Shown here one piece after another: positions 16,579 to 26,750 of a DNA stretch of 64,000 nt (positions are counted from its first letter, which is position 1; each line of letters opens with the position of its first letter). This DNA comes from JAJDNH01 sp964552395. GTDB taxonomy: Bacteria; Acidobacteriota; Thermoanaerobaculia; Thermoanaerobaculales; Sulfomarinibacteraceae. Under the pieces are notes generated by a model that was given only the letters and a program-made list of their open reading frames with translations, was not told the DNA's origin and ran no database searches. The DNA is taken from NCBI GenBank assembly GCA_964552395.1, contig CAZKGM010000001.1:62001-126000 (forward strand), given 5' to 3'. The position numbers and the translations under genes are program-made.

Positions 16579-16656
16579 GGACCCGCGCCGCATTGCCCGC
16601 CTCTGGAGCCGGGTCACGGCTGCGGGAGTTTCTGAAGGGCCGCGCGGCACGCCCTT
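16578..16656 (+). repeat. long imperfect hairpin element, copy 2
   Basis: It begins on the last base of the pit stop codon, just as copy 1 begins on the stop of its gene. Blocks CCGCATTGCCCGCCT (16589-16603) and TCTGAAGGGCCGCGCGGCACGC (16631-16652 broken by two changes relative to copy 1) can pair imperfectly. Same orientation and order as copy 1. No U tract. Confidence 0.5.
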
Positions 16657-16760
16657 CTTCGAGGACTTGCTGGGCGCGTCAATGGGAGCCGCGGGGGTGA
16701 GGCCTACCGCCGCCTCACACGCTGGTAACATCCGAACAGGACCGTCCTGGGCGCAGTCTC

Positions 16761-16790
16761 TTGCCTGAAGCGTGTGGTGTACGCTAGATT
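16761..16790 (+). promoter_or_regulatory. candidate promoter upstream of the DUF1844 gene
   Basis: TTGCCT (16761-16766), an 18-nt spacer and TAGATT (16785-16790). It leaves a leader of roughly 27 nt carrying AGGAGG before GTG 16824. Confidence 0.5.
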
Positions 16791-16823
16791 CTTGACAGAA
16801 ACGCGAGATGAGGAGGTCCCGTA

Positions 16824-17297
16824 GTGGGCGGAGACGACGGCCCGAAGAAGATCAAGGTCGTTGACCGGCGTTGGTTCACCGATAACGGCCAGCCTCGCGA
16901 GGGCCTGGGTGGCTCGAGGTCTGCTCCCGCAAGTGCTGACTCGGTCGAAGCGGCTGGGGCTGTGAGCGGCGCGACATCGGAAGCGACTGCGCCCCGGAGC
17001 GATGCTGGTGGGTCGGCGGCGCCGACTCCTGACGAGCTCCGTCCGGACTCGGAGAGCCGCAGATTGCCGAAGGACCTCACCATCGTGCACCTGATCGACT
17101 TTCTCGCGCAGCAGGCGGTGATCCTCATGTCGGGTGCGCATGGCGTTACGAAGGATCCGGACCAGGCCCGAGTCTTCGTCGACTTTCTGGGAGTACTGGA
17201 GGCTACAACGCGAGGGAACCTCACTCCTGACGAGGCAGGGCTACTGTCGGATGTCCTCTTCCAGCTGCGGACGCTTTACGTCCAGTCGAGCCAATGA
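16824..17297 (+). CDS. DUF1844 domain protein
   Basis: 157 aa. The C-terminal ~75 residues match DUF1844: LTIVHLIDFLAQQAVILMSG, DQARVFVDFLGVLEATTRGNLTPDE and LLSDVLFQLRTLYVQ. The N-terminal half is a low-complexity Ala/Ser/Pro-rich linker after VDRRWFTDNGQ, the usual DUF1844 opening. GTG 16824 is set by AGGAGG at 16810-16815. Function is unknown; the family is common in Acidobacteriota and Deltaproteobacteria-like groups. The stop overlaps the next start (ATGA). Confidence 0.88.
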   Translation: MGGDDGPKKIKVVDRRWFTDNGQPREGLGGSRSAPASADSVEAAGAVSGATSEATAPRSDAGGSAAPTPDELRPDSESRRLPKDLTIVHLIDFLAQQAVILMSGAHGVTKDPDQARVFVDFLGVLEATTRGNLTPDEAGLLSDVLFQLRTLYVQSSQ

Positions 17298-19105
17298 GGT
17301 TAGTGTCTCGCCTCGTGCTGTTGGCCGTGTTGGTGGCCGTTCCCGCCAGCGCGTCAATGACCCTGAGCGACTCTTGGGTGCGGGTGCAGCAGGCGCTGGC
17401 GGCGAAGGACAAGGCGGCACTGGTAGAAAGCGTCCGGGAGCTCAAGGCCGTTGCGCATGAGACCGATGCGCGACGCTTGACCCCGTACGCTCGCGCATTG
17501 GTTGCCTGGGCCCGGTCCCACCCTGGCGCGACAGGCGATGCTGCGGTGCTCCAGGCCAGAGAGCTGGACCACTGGCTGGCATCGGCGAGTTTCCTCCAGG
17601 CTAGGCTGGAATGGACGCGAGGATCCTACCTGAAGGCGGCCCGCCACTACCTGGCTGGATGGGTCTCGGTGTTTCGCGATGGCCTGACGCGGCGACGGTT
17701 TCTGGTTTCGTCCGGACCATGGCTCCTGCTGTCTCTCGGGGCGGCGTTGTTGGTCGGGATCATCTTACAGGGCCTCCGATTCATGCCTCATATCGGCCAT
17801 GATGCACTTGAGCTCGGACAGCTGCTGTTCAGCCGACCGAACGCGCTCGTGTTTGCGGTAGTTGTTCTGCTGCTGCCCCTGTTCGGGGGCTTGGGACCCA
17901 TTTGGCTTGCTGGCTGGCTCTTCGCTCTCAGCCTTCCCTATGTCACGCCGGCGCGTCGCCGCAGTTCGGTTGTCTTCTGGCTGCTACTGGTCGCCGTGGT
18001 GCCTGCGCTCGAGCTGTGGCAAGCCGTTGGTGTTCGACGGACACCGATCATGGAGAGAGCGGCGGTCATGCTCGAAGAACGTCAGGTGGATCTAACAGGA
18101 CTGCAGGAGTTTGCCGACCTCGAGCCGCACCTCGACCGTTCGGAGTCCTACCACCTCGTGTTGGGCGCGCTCCTCTATCTTCACAGCGATACTCTGAGCG
18201 CCAGAATCGAGTTCCAGAGGGCGGCGATCATAGCGGACAAGGACCCGCGGCCGCTTGTGTTTCTCGGCAGCCTGGCGTACCGAGACGGGAATTTCCCGGA
18301 GGCAGTACAGGACTACAGCTCGGCACTGGACCTGGACTCCGGCTATATTCTTGCCTACTACGACCTGTCCTTCGCCTATGACCAGGCGTACCGCTTTCGG
18401 GAGGCGGACGGGATGCGAGGCCGCGCGCGCCGTCTGGGGAGTGATGAGCTGCTGCGGAAGATGGGCCGGGCCGGCTCGTCCACGGTCGTGGATCCACCGG
18501 TAGGGCGGGAGCAGGTTGCCCAGATCCGTCGCGAGGTGCCTCCTCTGGAGTGGAGCGCGGCCGGGCTGACCCCGCCACGCCTCGAGCCGGTTCGGTGGTT
18601 CCTCAAACCGTTCCCACTCTCTCTCCTGACGACCGGTCTGATCGGTTTCGTGGTTTACCCGATTCGAAAGCGATGGCTGTGGACGTCGCGATCGTGCTCG
18701 AGGTGTGGCAAGGTCTTCTGCCGCAGGTGCAAGAGCGCGACCGAGAGCGATGCGTACTGCAGCCAGTGCATATCAGTGTTTCTGAAGCGTGACGTGGTCG
18801 CCATCGATGCACAGGCGACCAAGCTCGACCAGATTCGTCGCTGGGAGAGACGCTCGACGCTGGCTCGAAGAGGGCTGGCGATTCTCGTTCCAGGGGGGGG
18901 CCTGGTGTTTGCCGGGCAGTGGGCCAGTGGGATCGCTTTCACTTTTGTAGCAGCTGTGAGCGCCTTGGGACTGCTGGTATGGCTCCCCGACTTCGTACGG
19001 GAGATCGAGCCACAGATGGCTGTCGTGCCGCTCCAGGCGGCGTTCATTGTTGGGCTGGCCGCGGCGTGGCTCGGCTCGATCGTTCGGGCCTGGAACAGGT
19101 GGTAG
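17294..19105 (+). CDS. TPR membrane protein with zinc ribbon
   Basis: 603 aa. A signal-like N-terminus (RLVSRLVLLAVLVAVPASAS) is followed by a helical region, four or so transmembrane segments around residues 135-260, and a TPR-like stretch (residues ~280-390, including AALLYLHSDTLSARIEFQRA-type helices and GNFPEAVQDYSSALDLD). A further membrane segment and a cysteine cluster follow (SCSRCGKVFCRRC ... YCSQC), a probable zinc ribbon near residue 475. Two C-terminal membrane helices end the protein. Function unknown. Its start overlaps the DUF1844 stop and the DUF4388 gene begins one base after its stop, so all three are one operon. Confidence 0.8.
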   Translation: MRLVSRLVLLAVLVAVPASASMTLSDSWVRVQQALAAKDKAALVESVRELKAVAHETDARRLTPYARALVAWARSHPGATGDAAVLQARELDHWLASASFLQARLEWTRGSYLKAARHYLAGWVSVFRDGLTRRRFLVSSGPWLLLSLGAALLVGIILQGLRFMPHIGHDALELGQLLFSRPNALVFAVVVLLLPLFGGLGPIWLAGWLFALSLPYVTPARRRSSVVFWLLLVAVVPALELWQAVGVRRTPIMERAAVMLEERQVDLTGLQEFADLEPHLDRSESYHLVLGALLYLHSDTLSARIEFQRAAIIADKDPRPLVFLGSLAYRDGNFPEAVQDYSSALDLDSGYILAYYDLSFAYDQAYRFREADGMRGRARRLGSDELLRKMGRAGSSTVVDPPVGREQVAQIRREVPPLEWSAAGLTPPRLEPVRWFLKPFPLSLLTTGLIGFVVYPIRKRWLWTSRSCSRCGKVFCRRCKSATESDAYCSQCISVFLKRDVVAIDAQATKLDQIRRWERRSTLARRGLAILVPGGGLVFAGQWASGIAFTFVAAVSALGLLVWLPDFVREIEPQMAVVPLQAAFIVGLAAAWLGSIVRAWNRW

Positions 19106-19106
19106 C

Positions 19107-20396
19107 ATGGCGCTGGAAGGGACCCTCCGCGACTTCAGCTTTGCCGATATCCTGCAATTGATCTCTCTGCAGCGTAAAACGGGCGTCCTGACCCTCAAGA
19201 ACGAGGGGAATGTAGTAACGATCTCCTTCATGGATGGCAAGATCGTTGCTGCGAGCGCGCTAAACCAGCAGTCGGAAGATCGTCTCGGTATTATTCTGCT
19301 CAAGCAGGGCGCGCTGAACGAAACCGAGCTCGAGGCGGCACTGAGGAGGCAGGAAGAGACGCTGCAGCGGCTCGGTAGGATTCTCATTGACCATAACATC
19401 GTGCCGATCGACGTCGTGCGTCGTGCGCTCGAGCAGCAGATCCTGCAGATCGTCTATCGAGTCTTCCGTTGGACGGATGGGGACTACCAGTTCTCGCAGG
19501 AGACGGAGATCGACTACGACCGTGACCTGATGCTCCCTATGGCGGTGGACTCCATCATCATGGAGGGGGCGCGGATGACGGACGAATGGCCGTTCATCGA
19601 CCAGCGAATCCCCAATCGCAATGCGGTCTACAGGAAGGTGGATCCCTCCCGAACCCTAGAAGTGGTCGAGGAAGAGCACGAGTTGGAAGGGCTGGGCTTC
19701 ACCTTTGCCGACACTCCGGACGACGCCTTGAAGAAGGCCGCCGGCGGGCGTCGTGTCTCCGAGAACCAGATGACGGCGTACCGGCTCGTGAACGGTCAAG
19801 ACTCGGTCGAGGAAATCGTTCTCCGTAGCAATCTCCTGGAGTTTGAGACCTTCAAGGCTCTGGCCGAGCTGCTCGATCGCGGTCTGATTCGCGAGGCGAC
19901 GCCGGAGGAGGTTGTCGGCGAGCTGAGCCGGGAGCAGACGCCTGCGCGACGACCAGGCATTCCTTGGGGCTCGGTTCCGTGGCTGGCGCTGCCGTTCCTC
20001 GTGCTCCTGGGGCTGTCGCTGTCGATGATGCTTCAAAACCCCTTGAATCCGGTGTTCGCCGGATCGACCGGTGTTTGGGAGCGCTTTGTCGAGAGCACCT
20101 CGTCGTGGTTCCGGTTGGAACATCTCGCGGATGAGGTGGAGGGCGTTTACTACCTCCGCGGAACGTATCCCAGGAGTATGCAGGACCTGATCGCCTCAGC
20201 TGCCGTTACCCCCGCCGATACGATCGACCCGTGGGGACGCCCTTACCGGCTGATGATGCGCGGCAACGAGTTTCTCCTGACCGGGTCGGACGCGGCGGGC
20301 CAGCCGCTGCCACTCCTGCTCCTATCCCGTGACCTGGTCTGGGAGAGGGTCGACGACGAGGCCAGCGGACGTCCAGGGCTGGTACTCGTCGAATAG
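19107..20396 (+). CDS. DUF4388 (PATAN-like) protein with GspG-like C-terminus
   Basis: 429 aa. The first ~110 residues are a DUF4388 domain: ALEGTLRDFSFADILQLIS, KTGVLTL, ISFMDGKIVAAS, LGIILLKQGALNETELEAAL and FRWTDGDYQF. This domain is common in gliding/pilus-linked regulators. After a linker there is one membrane segment (~WLALPFLVLLGLSLSMML). The periplasmic tail (YYLRGTYPRSMQDLI ... DTIDPWGRPYRLM) resembles the C-terminal half of type II pseudopilin GspG, including the DPWGxPY motif. The ATG at 19107 is one base after the preceding stop. It may link an internal signal to a secretion or pilus machine. Confidence 0.75.
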   Translation: MALEGTLRDFSFADILQLISLQRKTGVLTLKNEGNVVTISFMDGKIVAASALNQQSEDRLGIILLKQGALNETELEAALRRQEETLQRLGRILIDHNIVPIDVVRRALEQQILQIVYRVFRWTDGDYQFSQETEIDYDRDLMLPMAVDSIIMEGARMTDEWPFIDQRIPNRNAVYRKVDPSRTLEVVEEEHELEGLGFTFADTPDDALKKAAGGRRVSENQMTAYRLVNGQDSVEEIVLRSNLLEFETFKALAELLDRGLIREATPEEVVGELSREQTPARRPGIPWGSVPWLALPFLVLLGLSLSMMLQNPLNPVFAGSTGVWERFVESTSSWFRLEHLADEVEGVYYLRGTYPRSMQDLIASAAVTPADTIDPWGRPYRLMMRGNEFLLTGSDAAGQPLPLLLLSRDLVWERVDDEASGRPGLVLVE

Positions 20397-20398
20397 AA

Positions 20399-20419
20399 CT
20401 TGACAAATCTAGGCTCAGG
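20399..20419 (+). promoter_or_regulatory. HAIR-like HspR operator overlapping the dnaK -35
   Basis: CTTGACA-N7-GCTCAGG matches the HspR inverted repeat CTTGAGT-N7-ACTCAAG at 5 of 7 positions in each arm. TTGACA at 20400-20405 is also a consensus -35. An hspR gene lies in the same cluster at 23022, so repression of dnaK by its own cluster regulator is likely. Confidence 0.65.
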
Positions 20420-20463
20420 TCCTAAGCTTTTCTCTGGTAGAGAAAGTTGAGGAGGCGTCTATC

Positions 20464-22389
<1,926 letters not shown>

Positions 22390-22572
22390 ACCTACGAGCC
22401 GGGAGGACCGCAGGCGGATCCCCAACAGATTCGGCTGGCGAGCTCAGAGAGCGCCGGGAATCGTGGCGTCGTGTATGTCCCAACTTGGTTCTGGCGGAGA
22501 ATGGGGGCTCCGGAGCCCGTGGTAGAGTGAAAGAGCAGGAGGGTTAGCGTTGTTTACCGGTCTGGGGGTGCC

Positions 22573-23025
22573 ATGACGCTGGCGTGGCCGGTGCTCAAGG
22601 AGCTGTTGGCATTGAGAGAACGCCTCAACGAGCTTTTCGACGAGGCTCTTGTCGACAAGACTCTAGGTGTGGGTGAACCGACGAGCGGGCCGTTCTGCCC
22701 GGCGGGAGATCTCTACGAGACGGACGAAGAGATCGTTGTCATTCTAGAAATCCCCGGAGTCGAAGGCAGTTCGGTCGATCTGCAGCTGAACGGTGACCGG
22801 CTCCGGGTGGCCGGCCACATCGGGGGTCCGGAGGATGGCGATGAGGGGACCTACGTTCGTATGGAACGCCCCAGAGGGGCCTTCTTCCGTGACTTTCAGC
22901 TGCCGCCTACGGAGCTGTCCGGCTCGCCCAGCGCGGAGCTGGAGCGCGGAGTGCTGACTGTTCGGCTCCCCAAGGCCGGCGAGGTCCGTCGCCGGCGAGT
23001 CGCCGTTACAGGGGGCGGCCAGTGA
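22573..23025 (+). CDS. small heat-shock protein, Hsp20/alpha-crystallin
   Basis: 150 aa. The alpha-crystallin domain runs from about residue 35 to 140: PAGDLYETDEEIVVILEIPGV, LNGDRLRVAGH and the hallmark AELERGVLTVRLPK, with the GVLT motif. It is an ATP-independent holdase. It lies between dnaK and hspR and overlaps hspR by 4 nt. TAGAGT at 22523-22528 is a possible -10 for a separate start. The 183 nt between dnaK and this gene contains a GC palindrome GGGCTCCGGAGCCC at 22506-22519. Confidence 0.92.
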   Translation: MTLAWPVLKELLALRERLNELFDEALVDKTLGVGEPTSGPFCPAGDLYETDEEIVVILEIPGVEGSSVDLQLNGDRLRVAGHIGGPEDGDEGTYVRMERPRGAFFRDFQLPPTELSGSPSAELERGVLTVRLPKAGEVRRRRVAVTGGGQ

Positions 23026-23396
23026 GCAGCAAACCAAGGTACCGCATGATCTCGTGGGTTGCGGAGACCTACGATGTCCATCCGCAGACCTTGCGGCTAT
23101 GGGAACGGGAGGGGTTGCTGCGTCCTCAACGGTCGAAAGGCAACACTCGCCTATATGACGAGGAGACCTGCAGACGCCTCGAGACGATTCTCGCACTGAC
23201 CCGTGATTTGGGTGTCAACTTGGCGGGAGTGGAGATCGTGCTCAACCTCCGGCAACAGATCGAGAGGCTCCAACAGGAAGTGGAGATTCTAACTCGGATC
23301 CTCCGGGAGAAGCTGGAGCAGGAGCGTGGCGTTCCCAGGTACCATGCGCTGGTCAAGGTGCAGACCGGCACCATCCAGCCGACAGACGGCGAATGA
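23022..23396 (+). CDS. hspR: MerR-family heat-shock repressor HspR
   Basis: 124 aa. The N-terminal winged helix is YRMISWVAETYDVHPQTLRLWEREGLL followed by RPQRSKGNTRLYDEE (broken here for length), the HspR form of the MerR DNA-binding domain. A coiled coil (LRQQIERLQQEVEILTRILREKLEQE) follows for dimerisation. HspR represses chaperone operons by binding HAIR repeats and uses DnaK as co-repressor. The gene starts at GTG 23022 within the hsp20 stop and overlaps the sigma-factor start, giving a tight heat-shock operon. Confidence 0.9.
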   Translation: MSSKPRYRMISWVAETYDVHPQTLRLWEREGLLRPQRSKGNTRLYDEETCRRLETILALTRDLGVNLAGVEIVLNLRQQIERLQQEVEILTRILREKLEQERGVPRYHALVKVQTGTIQPTDGE

Positions 23397-24256
23397 CCTC
23401 CCGCAGCTCCGGGCATGACTCTGAGGCGGCGACGCTACGTCGCTACCTGAAGGAGATTTCCCGCTATCCGCCACTGACCCACGACGAAGAGGTGGCGCTC
23501 GCGGGGCGGATCCGCGACGGCGACGAGGAGGCACTGCGCTGCCTGGTGGAGTCGAACCTCCGCTTCGTGGTTGCCTACTCCAAGAGATACCGTAATCCCA
23601 ATGTACCGTTCCTCGACCTCATCCACGAAGGCAATCTCGGTCTCATTCAGGCAGCCAAGAAGTACGATCCCTTTAAGGAAGGCCAGGACGTCAAGTTCAT
23701 CACCTACGCCGTGTGGTGGATTCGCCAAGCGATTCTGCATGCCTTGGCGGAGCACGCCGGTTCCTTTCGTTTGCCGCAGAAGCAGGCTAACACCCTCTAC
23801 CGTCTGGAGCGAGTTCGGGGGGCGGTTACCGAGCAGCTCGGACGGGCACCGACCGATGAGGAGCTGGCCGAGGAGCTGGGGATCTCGCTGGATGACGTCC
23901 GGCTGCTGTCGCGCGCTGCACAGGCATCGCTGTCGCTGAACGACCCTGTCGACAGTGAAGGTGACTCCGAGCTCGGAGACCTCCTCGAGCAGACGGTGCT
24001 GCCGGACACCGACGAGCGCATCCTCCATGACTCCTTCCTGAGGGCCCTGCAGGATGCTCTCTCCGACCTTCCCGAGCGCGAGCGCCGTGTGCTCGAGCTC
24101 AGGTTCGGGTTCGAAGACGATCAGCCGCGGACGTTGCGAGAGATCGGTGAGCTCCTGCAGCTATCCCGAGAGCGTGTTCGTCAGATCGAGAGCCGCGCCC
24201 TGAACCAGCTGCGCCGCAGCCACAAGACCAACGCCCTGGTCGGCTACCTGAACTAA
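23393..24256 (+). CDS. RpoD-like sigma-70 factor (group 2/3) in the heat-shock operon
   Basis: 287 aa. Region 1.2/2: LRRYLKEISRYPPLTHDEEVALAGRI, then NLRFVVAYSKRY, FLDLIHEGNLGLIQAAKKYDP and ITYAVWWIRQAIL (the 2.4 element contacting -10). Region 3: LGRAPTDEELAEELGIS. Region 4: LPERERRVLELRFG and TLREIGELLQLSRERVRQIESRAL. Region 1.1 is missing, so it is not the primary sigma. Starting in the hspR stop codon, it is probably co-induced with chaperones and may act as a heat-shock sigma, although by sequence it resembles RpoD/SigA more than RpoH. Confidence 0.88.
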   Translation: MTSRSSGHDSEAATLRRYLKEISRYPPLTHDEEVALAGRIRDGDEEALRCLVESNLRFVVAYSKRYRNPNVPFLDLIHEGNLGLIQAAKKYDPFKEGQDVKFITYAVWWIRQAILHALAEHAGSFRLPQKQANTLYRLERVRGAVTEQLGRAPTDEELAEELGISLDDVRLLSRAAQASLSLNDPVDSEGDSELGDLLEQTVLPDTDERILHDSFLRALQDALSDLPERERRVLELRFGFEDDQPRTLREIGELLQLSRERVRQIESRALNQLRRSHKTNALVGYLN

Positions 24257-24318
24257 CCACCATCGTACTCACGGCCCGAGGAATACACGCGCGCGTGTGT
24301 ACGTGCCCAGAGGCGAGA

Positions 24319-26715
24319 TCATCCGTCGTCGAAGAATCGACGTACAGCAACCTCGGGATCCTCAAGGAGGAGCTCCGAGGTGTCCTCGCCGACCCACTCC
24401 TGGGGCAGCAGACGGGCGTATTGCGGCTGCAGAAAACGGCGTCCTATCAGGACAATCACACCGCGGTCATCCGCGGACCGGATGAGCCGGCCCGCCGCCT
24501 GCACAACTCGAGTCATTCCCGGGATCAAGTAGGCGTACTCGAAGCCGTGCTCGTAGTGCTCCCGGTAGTAGTCACGAAGGAGCTCGCGGTCGCTGTTGAA
24601 CTGGGGAAGACCCGGTGACACCACAATGACCTCAGACAGCATCTCGCCCGGGTAGTCGACGCCCTCGGCGAAGATGCCCCCGAGCACCGCCAGAACGAGG
24701 TGTGGCTCACCGTTGCCGAGGGCGGTCAGGATATTGTGCTGGTCGCTGTCGGTCGCCCCAGGCAGTTGCCGGAGAATGCGGTGAGACATCGACGGCAGCC
24801 TGTCAGCGATGTGGTCGAGGAAGGCATAGCTGGGGAAGAGGGCAAGAGCGTTGCGGCCGGGCGGTGCGAGGCGGGCAATCCAGGCGGCGATGGGGTCGTA
24901 GCTCGTGGTGCGGCGGCGGTAGGTGGTGTCGACGGTGTTGATGATGGTCACCAACCGGTTCTCAGACGGGAACGGCGACGGCACGCGGAGCGTGTCGGTC
25001 CGCTCGCGATCGAAGCCGAGCATGTCGCTGAAGAACTCGAACGGCTCGAGGGTCGCCGAGAGAGCTACGGCGCCTGCACTGGAGTCGATCACCCGGCCCA
25101 CAAAGCGTGAGGCATCGCGACAGAGAATCCGGAGCGAGACATGCTCACGCTCCCGTCTCGAGACGATATGCACGAGCTCCTCACCGTCGTCCGAAAGGAC
25201 CCGATGAAAACGGGTCAGGGTCAGGAAGAGCTGCTGGACCGGATCGCTGGCCAGCCACATCTCGTTTTCCCGCTTGTACATCCAGTAGGCGAGCATGGCG
25301 GCATCGAAGCGCATCCGGAGCTCACCGATCTCCTCGGTCGGAAGCTCGACGATAGCTTCCCGGCCCGGCGGCTCCAGCTCGGAAGAGTCGAGAACGGTCC
25401 GAATCAGCTCGTCCACGTCGCGGATCAGGGCCTCAAGGGCGTCGAACACCTCGTTCTGCCGGCCGGCGACAAAGGCGAGGGCCACAGCTGTCTCCGCTGT
25501 GCCAATCTCGGGAGAGTAGTACTCTCGACTCCGGTCGACCAGATTGTGGGCCTCGTCGATGACGAGCAGAGCGTTGGACAGGGCACCCTGCCGGAGGACG
25601 GCATCGAGGCCAATAGCGGGGTCGAAGACGTAGTTGTAGTCGCAGATCACCAGGTCGGTCTCGTCGAGCAGGTCCAGGGTGACTTCGAAAGGGCAGACCG
25701 ATGTCGCAACGGCGCTGGCGTAGATCTCATCGGGGTCGAGGTGACTGCGCTGGGCGAGAAGCTGGGGGATCAGCGCCGAACGGACCAGCTTCAGCCCATA
25801 CTCCTCGGCGTAGGGGCAAAACTCCTCGTGGCAGATCATCTCGACGTGGGCGCACATCTTGCTCTTCGCCCGCAGTTGCAGGCTACGGACGCCCTCGGTG
25901 CTCATTGCCCGCACCGTCGAGACCGCTATACGTTGTTGAAGCGTCTTGGCGGTCAGGTAGATGACCCGCTGCCCGCGCTCCAGTGCGGTCCGCAGTGCCG
26001 GGAAGAGAACGGCCGCGGTCTTGCCACAGCCGGTCGGAGCGCTGAGCAGCAGATGGCGGTCGGAGTGGAGGCTCTCCTCTACCGCCGCCATGATCTTCTG
26101 CTGCACCGGTCGTGCCTCAGGGTGAGGGAAGACCAGCTTGCGGGCTGCCTCGCGAGCAATCTCGATACGATCCTGTCGGTGTTTCTCGACGGCGAGAAGG
26201 CGCCGGACCCGTTGCCTTACCCAGCTGTCGACGGCACGCCGGCTCCACATCACGGACTCGGAGCGCTCATCGCCGGTGGCAATGTCGACCAGGATCAGCC
26301 GTGCTTGCGCCAGTCGTTCGGGCGGCGAGAGGAGGGAGGCATAGAGGCTGACCTGACGGCGGAAGCGGTCCAGGCGTTCCTGGTGGTACAGGTTGTTCAA
26401 GTCGACTGCGAAATGGAGGGTTTTGATCTCGTCGACCCGCGTTATTGCGCCGTCACACTCGACGACGCCGTCGGCCCGCCCGGAGATCGAGACCGTCCAG
26501 CCGTCGACGGCCAGTGTGCCGCTGACCCTGACCTCCGAGCGGTACCCGGGTTCTGCGGCGAGCTGTGCCGCCTGGACACGGCGGTGCAACTCCTGGCCGA
26601 TCCATAGCCGTGAAAGACCGGTGCCACCGAGGCCGATCGCCCTTCTCCCGGGTTCCTCGACGAGCTCTCCCACGGAGACGGTCATCAGCTTCTGGTCGGC
26701 GTCGATCTCTGCCAT
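24319..26715 (-). CDS. nuclease-fused XPD/DinG-like DNA helicase
   Basis: 798 aa from ATG 26715. Residues ~60-130 form a RecB-type PD-(D/E)xK nuclease: GRADG (~79), DEIKT (~95) and RRQVSLYA. The superfamily-2 helicase follows: Walker A APTGCGKT at ~226-233, four cysteines at about 288, 295, 300 and 341 (the XPD-type 4Fe-4S pocket), DEAH box near 387, and the late motif GMTRVVQAAGRLIRS. It would be a 5'-3' iron-sulfur helicase with a second nuclease activity, used in DNA repair or R-loop removal. A perfect palindrome lies directly upstream. The 62-nt gap to the sigma gene is convergent. Confidence 0.85.
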   Translation of the reverse strand: MAEIDADQKLMTVSVGELVEEPGRRAIGLGGTGLSRLWIGQELHRRVQAAQLAAEPGYRSEVRVSGTLAVDGWTVSISGRADGVVECDGAITRVDEIKTLHFAVDLNNLYHQERLDRFRRQVSLYASLLSPPERLAQARLILVDIATGDERSESVMWSRRAVDSWVRQRVRRLLAVEKHRQDRIEIAREAARKLVFPHPEARPVQQKIMAAVEESLHSDRHLLLSAPTGCGKTAAVLFPALRTALERGQRVIYLTAKTLQQRIAVSTVRAMSTEGVRSLQLRAKSKMCAHVEMICHEEFCPYAEEYGLKLVRSALIPQLLAQRSHLDPDEIYASAVATSVCPFEVTLDLLDETDLVICDYNYVFDPAIGLDAVLRQGALSNALLVIDEAHNLVDRSREYYSPEIGTAETAVALAFVAGRQNEVFDALEALIRDVDELIRTVLDSSELEPPGREAIVELPTEEIGELRMRFDAAMLAYWMYKRENEMWLASDPVQQLFLTLTRFHRVLSDDGEELVHIVSRREREHVSLRILCRDASRFVGRVIDSSAGAVALSATLEPFEFFSDMLGFDRERTDTLRVPSPFPSENRLVTIINTVDTTYRRRTTSYDPIAAWIARLAPPGRNALALFPSYAFLDHIADRLPSMSHRILRQLPGATDSDQHNILTALGNGEPHLVLAVLGGIFAEGVDYPGEMLSEVIVVSPGLPQFNSDRELLRDYYREHYEHGFEYAYLIPGMTRVVQAAGRLIRSADDRGVIVLIGRRFLQPQYARLLPQEWVGEDTSELLLEDPEVAVRRFFDDG

Positions 26716-26723
26716 GTCAGACG

Positions 26724-26741
26724 GATTGTACTGGTACAATC
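26724..26741. promoter_or_regulatory. perfect palindrome between divergent starts
   Basis: GATTGTACTGGTACAATC has perfect 8-bp arms around a 2-nt centre. It lies 8 nt upstream of the helicase ATG and 9 nt upstream of the cytochrome GTG. TACAAT, a good -10 hexamer, occurs on both strands within it. It could be an operator for a dimeric regulator (an SOS-type repressor is one option) or overlapping divergent -10 boxes. Confidence 0.55.
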
Positions 26742-26750
26742 GCCTCCATA

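Noticed and set aside
20423..20428. TAAGCT as the dnaK -10 box
   Set aside because: Only 3 of 6 matches; the -35/HspR element is far clearer, so I list only that.
25141..26607. 488-codon plus-strand frame inside the helicase gene
   Set aside because: Shadow of the helicase, whose Walker, Fe-S and DEAH motifs are on the minus strand.
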